NCBI GenBank assembly: GCA_963644855.1
Contig: CAVIQL010000007.1
Span: 31,517-95,516 of the forward strand
Origin: UBA6398 sp963644855
GTDB taxonomy: Bacteria; Bacteroidota; Bacteroidia; Bacteroidales; Bacteroidaceae
Direction of reading: 5' to 3'
DNA: 64,000 bases
Of this stretch, positions 8,398 to 18,396 are shown in pieces. The notes below the pieces were generated by a model. That model had not been told where the DNA came from. It did no database searches and saw nothing but the letters and a program-made list of their open reading frames with translations. The translations under genes and the position numbers were made by a program. The number at the start of each line of letters is the position of its first letter. Position 1 is the stretch's first letter.

Positions 8398-11300
8398 ATG
8401 AAGACTAAAAGTATATATAACAGAGCCTTGCTGTATTTGAAACACTTGGTTTTGGTATTTACAGTATTCTTTGGCTTTACGTCTAAAACTTCTGCAGAGG
8501 TCGTAAAGGAAACTAAAAGCGGTTATTACATGTTGTTTGATGCTAACGACTTGCTTTGGTTTGCCGAGCAGGTTAATGCCGGAAACGATACCATTTGCGG
8601 ACGATTGTATAATGATATATACCTGTCTTCGCTCGAAAAAAGCTATTGGACTCCAATTGGATGCAAACTTGATGAGCCATTCAAAGGAAAGTTTGACGGT
8701 AACAACAAGACTATCTACGGCTTGACTGTATGCGTGAAAAACCAATCGGGTCTTTTTGGCGGTGTAAAGAATGCCACCATAGAAAATGTCAATATCGAAA
8801 GTCCCAATGTTGCATTGGTTAGTTTGCCCAATATTTATGGAATGGTCGGTGCTTTGTGTGGAGAAGCTGATAGTTCTGTTATTAGCAATTGTCATGTAAC
8901 TAATGCCAACCTCAACTTTACCATAAATGATGTGGTGAGTAATCCAAGCTATGTAGGTGGTGTTTGTGGTTATCTTACCAATGAAAGCCGCATGGTGAAC
9001 TGTTCGGTGAGTGGTATAGTTCGTTCCTTGAAAGACTATGTGGGAGGTGTTGTAGGAGCAATTAAACTCTCAGAAATAGATAGTTGTAGTGTGTTTGTTG
9101 GCGATAGCCTTACTACAATTTTTGCAGAAAGCAATGCCGGTGGAATAGCCGGCACAGTATACGATAGAAGTATCGCTGCTTCAATTAAGAACTGTAATGT
9201 AGCCAATGGGGTAGAAGTGTGCTCAGACAAAGTAGGTGCTTCTGACACCATTTGTCCATATGTTAACATGGACGATGAAATAAAACTCTACAAAGGCTAC
9301 TATGAAATATACACTCCCAACCAACTCGCACAGTTTAGGGACAAGGTAAATGGAGGAGACGTAAAGATAAACGGACGACTGATGAACAATATCAGTATGG
9401 CTTCGGCAGGAACGTTTACTCCTATCGGCAAGCAAGATGCAGGCGGATATCAAGGCATTTTTGACGGACAAGATTTTATTATAGACAGTCTTTCTCTCGT
9501 TGATCAGGAGTATTCCGGACTATTTAGCTATCTCTCCATAGAAGGTGCAGAAGTAAAGAACATCGTATTAAATTCGCCGAGCCTGAATACCGCAGACAAT
9601 AGTTATCTTGGTTTAATTGTTGGTATGGCCACGCGTAAGGCTTCTGTAGACAACTGTCGTGTTACAGGCGGAACGATGATGCGTGTCAATAATGGCGAAC
9701 CAAAATGTGTTGGCGGCATTGTAGGAAAGGCAGATTTGGGTGCCACTGTTACGCATTGTTCTTTTCAGGGTACTATCCATGCCATGGAACAAAAAATTGG
9801 TGGCATTGTCGGAGAACTTAATTCGGGAGCTGTAATTTCGAGTTGCTATGTGATGGGTCCTTCTGAGGTGTGGGGCGATGACTATGTGGGCGGAATCGTA
9901 GGAGAAATCATTGATGATGCCACGAAGACCACAGACTGTTATGTAAACCAAGCTAACGGACAAGTTACAATACATGTTACTGACGGAAATAGCAACACTG
10001 GACTTATTTGGGGCAAGAACGGAAGTACCAATGCAGGAAAGTTTACCCGATACACCGAAGGAGGATTGATATATGAAAAGACGGGGCATATTTCAAACGA
10101 CATCGAAAGCGTCATAATTACTGGTGTTGCTGACAAGTCGAAAAGTCTGCATCATGTAACTTATGACATTGGTACAAAGTACGACTATGCCACAGACTCA
10201 ATTCAGAATATCCATGGCGCAAAGAGCATCGATTTTATCGACTGCATTAGCAATATAGCCGGCACAGAGGCAAGTAAATGGATAAACATAGGTATTTGTG
10301 ACGGAGCGTTCGACTCTAACTTTGAGGCAATATATATGCGCTACACCGTCTATGCTGGTGATGACCATGTCATGATGCTTCGTCCAACAGATGTCTATCC
10401 CCTCGGCAATGCCATGTTCCAAAATTGTCCAAATGCAAAAGTATATATTGATGACGAGCTATATGCCGATTTCTGTGCCGACCCAGTGTGGAGTCAATAC
10501 AAAGATCATTTTGTTTCTACTACTTCAATGCGTAAGGATGTCAACTTTACAGAAGACGGCGTTAAGTATGCGTATGAACGTAACTATGATGCAACAGGGT
10601 CTATAGTAAAGAAGACTGCAACACTCAACAATTCGTCATCTAATGTTACGATGGTGCAAGTTGTGGGTTGTGACAACAGTAAAATAGCGAATAATAGCGG
10701 TGTGCTCAAAGTATACAAGGACATTGGCGAGACTTACAACTACAACACCACACGAATTCTTGCTGGTACTTTTAAAGACAACGAGAATATCAAACATGTG
10801 ATGTTTGAAGAGATTATGAGCGATGCAAGAAACTCCTACTATGACCTTACAATACACATTGGCGACTCGGCTTTCAAGAATTGCAAGAATCTCGAATACT
10901 TCGACGTAGTACTTTCCTCTTCGAAGGATAAAGATCACTATTCTTCAATTCACGCCAAGGAAATGCCTATCGGTAAAGGCGTCTTCGATGGTTGTCCTAA
11001 TGTAAAGATTCGTATTCCAGGTCCGTTGTTAGATGAATTCCGTACAGACTCGACGTGGAGTGAGTATAAGGATCTCTTTGTGCAGGCAGACTTCAATGTA
11101 ACAGCCTTTACCGAAAGAGGTGTAAAATATTCTTACTATATATCTGAGGACGGAAAGACTTACTACACCAACAAAAACGCCAGCGAAATGGAAAGTGTGC
11201 TCACACCTTACCTGAGCCAAATTCGAAACTTTAAAGCAGAAGACGTACTTGATGCAAGCAATAGTAACACGATTTACTATGTGTGTGCCAGCGGTGTTGA

Positions 11301-14300
11301 CAATGACGAAATTAATAATAAAAATGGTGAACTGCGTCTCTATAACGATATCGGTAGCTATTATAATTACAAGACTATAGCCTTTAGTTCTACTGGTTTC
11401 CGCAATAATGAAAGTATAAAGAAAATCGTGTTTGAAGACTGTGCAAGCAATCTCAGTAACTCCAACACGATGATTTCGCTCATTATTCCCGATGGCACAT
11501 TCCAAGGGTGCAAAAACTTGAAGGAACTTAACCTATATTATTTACAGACAGATGGAACAAATCATTATTATGCACTGAAACCTACAGAAATCTTTATAGG
11601 TTCAAACGTTTTTGATGGTGTTGACGAAAATTTCCGTATTGTTGTGTCGCCTGATTATTACAATGACTTTATAAATGATGCCAATTGGAGTCAGTATACC
11701 AAGTATATTGTAGCTTCAGAATATCTTCCAACCACAAAGACTGCCAAAACAGTAGAAGGACTGACTTACGACTATGCTGCCAAAACAATCAATACTATAC
11801 CTACATCGACGATTTCAAGCCTTCAAGTATCATACGTACTTACAGGCTTACATCTTGCTACGGTTATAGCAGCAACAATAGGAACTCTCGGAACGAATCT
11901 TGCGGCGGAGGCTGCAGTTGCATCATGGAGAGTTGCAACTCTCATATCGTTCGCTATTACCGCAGCAAAGGTTGCGACAGTACATTACCAAAAGCAGACA
12001 CAGACAAACGATGGTCCAGGTTTTTCTACAGGTGAGATATTAGGTATCGGTGCGGCAACAGCGGCATTCTTTTTCCCAGGTTTCTCAACATATGCTATAT
12101 CTAATATTATTACACGAGTGGTGGCAGATGCTATATGGGATGCTGTTTCATATCGTATATATGATGAGGTGGATTTTGCAGTGAGAGAGTCATTGACGAA
12201 TAGACTTGATTATTTGTCTCATCGTATTGAACGTGCATGCAAACGTGCCACTACTTCTACTAACGATGGTATTGGAATTTACTATACACAACAGCGCAAC
12301 AATATACCCCAAATGTATTTGAGTAGCGTTGGCGATAATGTAGAAACTGCTCGCATCTACAATGATATTGGTACTGGTTCAGACGACTTTCATACCATAT
12401 CTGTAGGACGTCATGCGTTCCACAACAAACAAAAGCTTACGACTGTAGAATTCTATGACCGCCCGGACAGTTATCAATCATTGTCTTCGATGCAACTTAT
12501 TCTTCCAGACTCATGTTTTTCTGGATGCACAAATCTTCGTACTGTAAATCTCGTTCTCTCAAGTAAGCGGTCAGGAGGAAAAGTAGCTCTCACACCAGAC
12601 AATTTTATATTGTCAGGTCGAAATCTCTTTGCAGGTTGCGATACTGCAAATTTGAAGATTCTTGTGGGACGTGATGTGATCGACGAGTTTAAAGAAGATC
12701 CTTTTTGGGCATACTATTCCAACTGCTTCGTAGCTGTGGACGTTCCTTCTACTCCTGTGAAATACACAGAGGGAAATATCAAATACGGATATGCATATAA
12801 CAATAACACAACGCCGCTTTTGACCGAAGAAGACGACCATAGTGTTGAGCACCTTAACGTAGTGGGCGGAGATGACGAAGGACTCAAGAACAACAATGGA
12901 CGTGCCATCCTTATCAACGATATAGGTACGTTTAACTCCTATAAGGTGGACAACATTGAGAAAAATGCTTTCAAAGGCAATGAAAACTTAAAGTCGTTTC
13001 ACTTTATGGATATCGCCTCCTTGGTTGGAAAGTCGCATACAGGTCTCAGCGTTAATATCTGCGACTCGGCATTTGCGAATTGTAAAAACTTTAGAGATTT
13101 ATACTTGGTTTATTGGAGAACAACAGGCTCAAATAATTCCGTATCCATTTCCCCAGACTCTCTTCGGTTGGGAAAAGGTGTATTCGATGGTTGTGACAAT
13201 TTACGCATAAAAATGTGTATAGATCAGGAAGATGCTTATAGGGCTGATACCTGTTGGAACAAGTATTCTGATAAATTCGTCCCATGTCTCTTTGCTCCTC
13301 GTGATGAGACTTTATACGATTTACTAAAAGACAGTGCCTATGTGTCGCCTTATGCTACGCAGACGACCGATCATATTGATGCTTCTACCTTTGGGCCATT
13401 ATCAAATCTTGATCGTATTTTCCAAGACCAAGAGATCACTTCATTTGACGAATTCCGTGCTTTCGCCTCATGCGATTTTAATGTGATCTATCCCCGAATG
13501 TTTAAAGGGTGTAAGGAATTACAGAGTATAACCTTGCCCAATACCATAGGGTGTATATCAAATGAGGCTTTCTATGGTTGTGAAAAACTTACTCGACTGA
13601 CCATTCCAAGTAGAGTAACTCTTTTGGAAGACAATTTGTTCAAAAATTCTGGTGTAAAGGAACTTGTCTTTGAAAGTGATTTTCCGCCATTGCTTAATGG
13701 AAGTGATTTAAGCACTTTTGATACCTTTGCGCAGAAAGCAGATGCTGTGATATATGTACCCGACACGGTAGTAGATCTTTATAAAGAAAAATGGCCTAAT
13801 GTGAGCGATAAAATCAAGGGTATAAGCAAAAAACCATCTTCTTTTAGGGAAATTCATCTTACAACACCTGGTACACTTGCCGATTCGCTTGGTTTGAAAT
13901 ACAACTATGAGACACAGTTATCAAAGAATATTACGATTGATGGTGGTTATGCTCAGTATGATTCCTTGCGTATTAGCGGGCCTATTGACGGACGTGATAT
14001 CGGTGTGCTCCGCTTTCTTGGTGGTAGAGATGTGGAAAAATGTGAGAAGACTCCTGGTAATTTAAAATATCTCGATCTATATAATGCAGATATCAAGGCA
14101 GGCAGTTATGAATACAACAGATATGGTTGGAATGACTATGTACAAGAGGACAATTGTGTAGACACCTACATGTTCTATTATCTCGATGCTCTCGAAACGC
14201 TTATTCTTCCGCGTAGCGCAACTAAGATTAAGAAGTATGCCGTTTCGTACTGCGCTAATCTGAAGACGCTTGTGGTAGGCGACAATGTTACAGAAGTGGC

Positions 14301-17247
14301 GAAGAATGTTGTTTACAATGATATGTCGCTCGACTACCTTGTGATGTTCAACAAGAAAGCTCCTAATACAGATGACTCTGCATGGGATAAAAATAGTACA
14401 CCAATAAAGGCTGTTGTAGTACCAAAAGAGTCAATATCTGACTATGTGAGCAAGTACGGATACTATCATTATGCTGACACTATAACATATGGATTTGTCG
14501 ATGAAGCACTGACCGAAGTCATGAAGAAACACCATGTGTATTCTCCCAGTGATATTATTGAAATTTCCGATATTTCTGGTTGGCTATGCAATAATAAGGA
14601 TATCAAGAATTTCAACGAATTGTTCTATACCGAAGTGATTGCTTTGGGCGATAGTTCTTTTGTCGGTATGGAAAACCTTGAAGAAGTGTCGTTGCCAGCT
14701 AATCTCATAGCCATTTCAGATGGAGCTTTCAAGGATTGTTCTTCATTGCATACCATTTGGGCTTTGTGCAACCGTGTTCCTATTTTGGTAGACAATGCCT
14801 TTGAAACAATTCGTAAGGATTTTGTTGTTTATGTAACAGAAGGAATGGCGGAAGCCTTTCGCAAGGCATGGCCACAATATGCCAGCCACATCAAGGTAGT
14901 TGGTGCAAATACCGATACTGATGATTTGATAGAAGTAACGCTTACAAAGCAAAATACTTTGGCTGAAGCACTTGGTCTTAAGGTAACGGTTGAGGAAAAA
15001 TCATTCTGGGCGTCTAATATGCGTAAAGTAAAGAGTATAAGCGGAGACTACAGCTATATTAAAGCCTTGAAGGTAAATGGACCTCTTGGTGGAGAGGATA
15101 TCGCAGTGCTTCGTTTGCTCGGAGGACGTGATGTTTGTAATTTCGCTCGGGTTTACCTATCTAATCTTTCATATCTCGACCTCTATGATGCTGATATCGT
15201 CAAAGAAGATGATCCGACCATCTTTGGTTATAATCCCACAATATTTGGTCTTCAGTTGGAAGCTGAGAGTTATAAACATTGGATCAAAGAAAGCAATAAG
15301 ATTCCACGCGGAATGTTCCGTGCTCTCGATAATATTCAAACTCTCATTCTTCCGCGCTCTGCTGTTGAACTTGGTTATGAGTCATGCTATGATATGTATA
15401 ATCTCAAGAAACTTGTGGTAGGCGACAACATGACAAACATAGAAAATGATGCTCTCGGTGAGTGCAACAACTTGAAGTCTATAGTGATGCTCTGCAAATC
15501 AAAACCCGAACTCGATGGTGATGCGTTCACAGATCCTACGTTTGAGGGCGATGTGTTGAAGGTGGACCATTTCTATGTTCCTAAAAGTCTCGTAAAAGAC
15601 TACACTTCAGATACTGAGTACACATCTCACGCAAATAACATTGGTATCAACTTTGACGAAGAAGCAACATTCCGTGCTCTTGGTCGACACGCCATTGTCA
15701 ATAGTGATGATCTTGAACAGGTGAAGAGTTTCAAAAATCTCTTCAAAAATCATTGCGAGGACGTCTGCGACCTTACAATGCTCAACAAGACGTCGGTAGA
15801 TTCTGTGCATGTAAATGATTTTAGTAATATGTCAAGTTTGCAGCACCTCTCTTTGCCAACCACTCTCAAGTATGCCGAACCTAATGCCTTTGCTAATAAC
15901 CAAGCCCTTCGTTGGCTTGACATCAGCGAGTGCTCTTCGATGGAAGATAATACCGAAGAACTTGGTGTCAGCGACAAGGCTATAGTATATGTACCCGAAT
16001 CGTTTGGTGATTCATACCACGACAACGTAGTTTATGGCAAGAGTGGTAACTTGAAATGTGCCAAGTATAACCTTACTAACGAGCACGACTATGATGTGCC
16101 CAAAGCTTTCACAGCACAGGCGGTTTCCTTTAATTGTACTTTTGATGCCGACAGCGCAAATACCCTTACACTTCCGTTTACATGCTGTGTGCCGGAGGGT
16201 ATGAAGGCATATCAGTTTGAAGATGGCTATTCCAATGAAATTCACTTCGGGCAAGTAGACACTATGCTTGTGAACCAACCTTATGTAATTAAGGTGGACG
16301 AAGATTTCAAAGGATTCAATATTGATAGCGAGACTGTAATTGAGAAGAATCCGGTGCGTATGCCGCAGGTAAATGGTAATAGTTATATCTCTTTGGGCAC
16401 ACTCAGCACAATCTCGGCATCTGATGCAGCTGCTCAGAAATATATGGTGATGAATGGCGAGGCCAAGTGGAATTTGGTTTCAACTGAAGACACCATTGAC
16501 CTACACCCATTCACTTCATATCTGCAACCGATATACGAGAGCGCTCCTACAAAGGATGTAATAACTTATTTCGATGACTTCTTGATACACGATATTGATT
16601 TGTACGAGAATCAAGACAATACCGACACTATCAATTTCTATGACAAGCAACGAGTGAATGTTCATCTCACACGTACTCTTGTGGGTGGTGCATGGAATAC
16701 GTTCAGTGTGCCGTTTGATGCTACTATTGACAAAACTCCGCTCAAAGGTGCGGATGTTATCGGTGTAAAGGAAATAAAAGACAATTGCATCAGCTATAAA
16801 ACGGTGAATAATTTGAAAGCTGGTCAGGCATATCTCGTGAAACCGGCAGACAATATCGTCAACCCGACGTTCAACAAGGTAATACTTCGGGCCGTATATC
16901 CTGAGTATGCTGGAGGTTACGATTTCATTGGTACATATAGCCCGATGACAATCGACAACACCAAGACAATTTACTTCCTTGGTGGTGATGGGCGTTTGAA
17001 ACTTGCCAAAGTCGGTAGTTTGATGAAGGGTTTCCGTGCCTACTACAAGGTGCCTGCAGCAAGTGGGTCAAGACTTAAACTTGAATTCGACGGTGATATT
17101 ATAAATGCTATTGATGATATAGAGGTCGACCCCGTTGTTGACACTACAACAGCTATCTATTCAATCGATGGTCTTTACATGGGAAATAATCTTGACTCTT
17201 TGCCCAGCGGTGTTTACATCATGAACGGAAAGAAAATAGTGAAATAA
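8398..17247 (+). CDS. giant secreted BspA-like leucine-rich repeat surface protein
   Basis: About 2,949 residues; the ATG at 8398 is preferred over the TTG just before it because the signal peptide follows directly (LVLVFTVFFGFTSKTSAE). Residues about 30-540 hold two beta-helix-like GLUG regions (YWTPIGCKLDEPFKGKFDG and the like). Residues about 560-1690 hold at least five repeats of a module that ends in a W-x-x-Y-x-x-x-F/I-V signature. BspA/LRR_5 repeats follow (GCKELQSITLPNTIGCISNE), then two copies of a module with LRxLGGRDV, and WNTFSVPFD-type domains near the C-terminus. The tail SLPSGVYIMNGKKIVK resembles C-terminal sorting tails of Bacteroidales secreted proteins. Residues about 1135-1268 form an unexpected hydrophobic stretch. 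Probably a surface adhesin; the ligand is unknown. Confidence 0.9.
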   Translation: MKTKSIYNRALLYLKHLVLVFTVFFGFTSKTSAEVVKETKSGYYMLFDANDLLWFAEQVNAGNDTICGRLYNDIYLSSLEKSYWTPIGCKLDEPFKGKFDGNNKTIYGLTVCVKNQSGLFGGVKNATIENVNIESPNVALVSLPNIYGMVGALCGEADSSVISNCHVTNANLNFTINDVVSNPSYVGGVCGYLTNESRMVNCSVSGIVRSLKDYVGGVVGAIKLSEIDSCSVFVGDSLTTIFAESNAGGIAGTVYDRSIAASIKNCNVANGVEVCSDKVGASDTICPYVNMDDEIKLYKGYYEIYTPNQLAQFRDKVNGGDVKINGRLMNNISMASAGTFTPIGKQDAGGYQGIFDGQDFIIDSLSLVDQEYSGLFSYLSIEGAEVKNIVLNSPSLNTADNSYLGLIVGMATRKASVDNCRVTGGTMMRVNNGEPKCVGGIVGKADLGATVTHCSFQGTIHAMEQKIGGIVGELNSGAVISSCYVMGPSEVWGDDYVGGIVGEIIDDATKTTDCYVNQANGQVTIHVTDGNSNTGLIWGKNGSTNAGKFTRYTEGGLIYEKTGHISNDIESVIITGVADKSKSLHHVTYDIGTKYDYATDSIQNIHGAKSIDFIDCISNIAGTEASKWINIGICDGAFDSNFEAIYMRYTVYAGDDHVMMLRPTDVYPLGNAMFQNCPNAKVYIDDELYADFCADPVWSQYKDHFVSTTSMRKDVNFTEDGVKYAYERNYDATGSIVKKTATLNNSSSNVTMVQVVGCDNSKIANNSGVLKVYKDIGETYNYNTTRILAGTFKDNENIKHVMFEEIMSDARNSYYDLTIHIGDSAFKNCKNLEYFDVVLSSSKDKDHYSSIHAKEMPIGKGVFDGCPNVKIRIPGPLLDEFRTDSTWSEYKDLFVQADFNVTAFTERGVKYSYYISEDGKTYYTNKNASEMESVLTPYLSQIRNFKAEDVLDASNSNTIYYVCASGVDNDEINNKNGELRLYNDIGSYYNYKTIAFSSTGFRNNESIKKIVFEDCASNLSNSNTMISLIIPDGTFQGCKNLKELNLYYLQTDGTNHYYALKPTEIFIGSNVFDGVDENFRIVVSPDYYNDFINDANWSQYTKYIVASEYLPTTKTAKTVEGLTYDYAAKTINTIPTSTISSLQVSYVLTGLHLATVIAATIGTLGTNLAAEAAVASWRVATLISFAITAAKVATVHYQKQTQTNDGPGFSTGEILGIGAATAAFFFPGFSTYAISNIITRVVADAIWDAVSYRIYDEVDFAVRESLTNRLDYLSHRIERACKRATTSTNDGIGIYYTQQRNNIPQMYLSSVGDNVETARIYNDIGTGSDDFHTISVGRHAFHNKQKLTTVEFYDRPDSYQSLSSMQLILPDSCFSGCTNLRTVNLVLSSKRSGGKVALTPDNFILSGRNLFAGCDTANLKILVGRDVIDEFKEDPFWAYYSNCFVAVDVPSTPVKYTEGNIKYGYAYNNNTTPLLTEEDDHSVEHLNVVGGDDEGLKNNNGRAILINDIGTFNSYKVDNIEKNAFKGNENLKSFHFMDIASLVGKSHTGLSVNICDSAFANCKNFRDLYLVYWRTTGSNNSVSISPDSLRLGKGVFDGCDNLRIKMCIDQEDAYRADTCWNKYSDKFVPCLFAPRDETLYDLLKDSAYVSPYATQTTDHIDASTFGPLSNLDRIFQDQEITSFDEFRAFASCDFNVIYPRMFKGCKELQSITLPNTIGCISNEAFYGCEKLTRLTIPSRVTLLEDNLFKNSGVKELVFESDFPPLLNGSDLSTFDTFAQKADAVIYVPDTVVDLYKEKWPNVSDKIKGISKKPSSFREIHLTTPGTLADSLGLKYNYETQLSKNITIDGGYAQYDSLRISGPIDGRDIGVLRFLGGRDVEKCEKTPGNLKYLDLYNADIKAGSYEYNRYGWNDYVQEDNCVDTYMFYYLDALETLILPRSATKIKKYAVSYCANLKTLVVGDNVTEVAKNVVYNDMSLDYLVMFNKKAPNTDDSAWDKNSTPIKAVVVPKESISDYVSKYGYYHYADTITYGFVDEALTEVMKKHHVYSPSDIIEISDISGWLCNNKDIKNFNELFYTEVIALGDSSFVGMENLEEVSLPANLIAISDGAFKDCSSLHTIWALCNRVPILVDNAFETIRKDFVVYVTEGMAEAFRKAWPQYASHIKVVGANTDTDDLIEVTLTKQNTLAEALGLKVTVEEKSFWASNMRKVKSISGDYSYIKALKVNGPLGGEDIAVLRLLGGRDVCNFARVYLSNLSYLDLYDADIVKEDDPTIFGYNPTIFGLQLEAESYKHWIKESNKIPRGMFRALDNIQTLILPRSAVELGYESCYDMYNLKKLVVGDNMTNIENDALGECNNLKSIVMLCKSKPELDGDAFTDPTFEGDVLKVDHFYVPKSLVKDYTSDTEYTSHANNIGINFDEEATFRALGRHAIVNSDDLEQVKSFKNLFKNHCEDVCDLTMLNKTSVDSVHVNDFSNMSSLQHLSLPTTLKYAEPNAFANNQALRWLDISECSSMEDNTEELGVSDKAIVYVPESFGDSYHDNVVYGKSGNLKCAKYNLTNEHDYDVPKAFTAQAVSFNCTFDADSANTLTLPFTCCVPEGMKAYQFEDGYSNEIHFGQVDTMLVNQPYVIKVDEDFKGFNIDSETVIEKNPVRMPQVNGNSYISLGTLSTISASDAAAQKYMVMNGEAKWNLVSTEDTIDLHPFTSYLQPIYESAPTKDVITYFDDFLIHDIDLYENQDNTDTINFYDKQRVNVHLTRTLVGGAWNTFSVPFDATIDKTPLKGADVIGVKEIKDNCISYKTVNNLKAGQAYLVKPADNIVNPTFNKVILRAVYPEYAGGYDFIGTYSPMTIDNTKTIYFLGGDGRLKLAKVGSLMKGFRAYYKVPAASGSRLKLEFDGDIINAIDDIEVDPVVDTTTAIYSIDGLYMGNNLDSLPSGVYIMNGKKIVK

Positions 17248-17456
17248 TGAAAATTGCGAACAATAGAAGACGATACATATCACCTGCTATTCGTATTAGC
17301 AGCGTGAATATAACTCTTATGCTAATGAGTTCCCACAAGGACCCGTATGATGATCGTGTACCCGACACAGGGGGCGGTGATATTGATATAAATGTCAACC
17401 CCGACAAAGCCGATAATAACGATGGCGAAGGTTGGGACGCAGGCGATGCTTTCTAA
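17247..17456 (+). CDS. small coupled protein of 69 residues, unknown function
   Basis: The ATG shares its A with the TAA of the giant gene (TAATG), so translation is probably coupled. The peptide has a basic N-terminus (NNRRRYISPAIRISSV), a short hydrophobic segment (ITLMLMSSH) and an acidic, Gly/Asp/Asn-rich C-terminal half (DTGGGDIDINVNPDKADNND, ending GWDAGDAF). Small proteins with a YxxP motif near the start and an acidic tail are often seen beside surface-protein genes in Bacteroidales; their role is not known to me. It could be a chaperone, a modified peptide precursor or a surface partner. The strong hairpin after it closes the two-gene operon. Confidence 0.7.
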   Translation: MKIANNRRRYISPAIRISSVNITLMLMSSHKDPYDDRVPDTGGGDIDINVNPDKADNNDGEGWDAGDAF

Positions 17457-17459
17457 AAA

Positions 17460-17490
17460 CAGCCTCGTGAGAATTTTTCTCACGAGGCTG
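17460..17490. terminator. terminator hairpin after the giant-protein operon
   Basis: A perfect stem, CAGCCTCGTGAGAA against TTCTCACGAGGCTG, surrounds a two-base loop. The T run after it is poor on the plus strand. The gap is convergent, so the hairpin could serve both directions. Confidence 0.75.
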
Positions 17491-17652
17491 TCTCGTTAGT
17501 ATATTTCAAACATTTGTATCGCCTGTGAATGGTGTTTTATTAGAACATACAAGCAATGTGGCAAGATCAATCCAAATAAAACTAAGAGCAGAGCCTTTCT
17601 AAATCGTTTTTCTATTTGTGTGAAAAACAAAAGCTTAGATATGGGCAAAATA

Positions 17653-17715
17653 ATATCCGACATTGTTGAAATAATAAGGCATGTTTTTTAAAAAACATGC
17701 CTTATTATTTTTGTA
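17653..17715. repeat. 21-nt tandem array C, three units
   Basis: Units start at 17653, 17674 and 17695. The first is class 1 (ATATCCGACATTGTTGAAA). The second has the AAGGCAT core (ATAAGGCATGTTTTTTAAA) and the third is nearly its inverse (ACATGCCTTATTATTTTTG), so units 2 and 3 form an AT-rich hairpin. Confidence 0.85.
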
Positions 17716-17761
17716 ATATCCCATCTCCGAAATGGTGATGTTTGATTACGTAAATTTCAAA

Positions 17762-18319
17762 TCAGTTTGCCATTGAAATGGAATACAAACCATCGTCTGT
17801 TTTCTGGGGTTTCGTTATACCGATACAACGTGAATAGTCGGAAAGATCCTTTACTTTTGTTATACCGGGCTTAAGCTTTTTGTCGGTAACAAATATGCAG
17901 TTGAAATTGTCTTCAACAACTCCGTAATCAAGTATTTCGTTATAGAATTTGTCGGCAGCTTCTTTGCTCTTGAACTTGAAGTTTATGATAGGATCCATAA
18001 ACATGGAAATACTTATGGCAAATGCTTTTTCGGTTGAACAGGTATAATGATAATTTGCTTTGTCGCCGTTTACTTTCATGCCGTTACCATAGATTACCAT
18101 ACGCATAGGCATGGAATCTTCTTCCCATTTTGCATCATACAATTTCGTTATATTGCAGTTTGAAAAAACGTTGCTGTCTGTCGAATCGGGATTGTCTACG
18201 ATTGTTAGCACTTGGGGATAAACTTCCTCGAATGTCGGAATTTCATTTTTAGAGGTGCAGGAAAACAATACACATGTGGTTGCAAAAAGCAACGCAAGTA
18301 ACAATTTTGTAATTCTCAT
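17762..18319 (-). CDS. lipoprotein of unknown function (185 residues)
   Basis: The N-terminus MRITKLLLALLFATTCVLFS followed by C is a lipoprotein signal peptide with the lipid-modified cysteine at residue 21. The rest is a soluble domain I do not recognise, with segments such as DAKWEEDSMPMRMVIYGNGM and a region around FKSKEAADKFYNEILDYGVV. No catalytic motif is visible. It is 77 bases downstream of another lipoprotein gene on the same strand, so the two are probably co-transcribed from the promoter in front of the upstream one. Likely a periplasm-facing or surface lipoprotein; function unknown. Confidence 0.75.
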   Translation of the reverse strand: MRITKLLLALLFATTCVLFSCTSKNEIPTFEEVYPQVLTIVDNPDSTDSNVFSNCNITKLYDAKWEEDSMPMRMVIYGNGMKVNGDKANYHYTCSTEKAFAISISMFMDPIINFKFKSKEAADKFYNEILDYGVVEDNFNCIFVTDKKLKPGITKVKDLSDYSRCIGITKPQKTDDGLYSISMAN

Positions 18320-18396
18320 TTTTAGGTATGGATTAGTTATAGTTGAAATATTAAGGTAAAACTTCTATGCGAAATCATTGGCGTTTTTCGCAATGC

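Larger units (their letters stand above)
17457..17761. other. 305-bp convergent intergenic region
   Basis: It contains the terminator hairpin of the giant-protein operon and 21-nt array C. Nothing else is recognisable. Confidence 0.7.
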
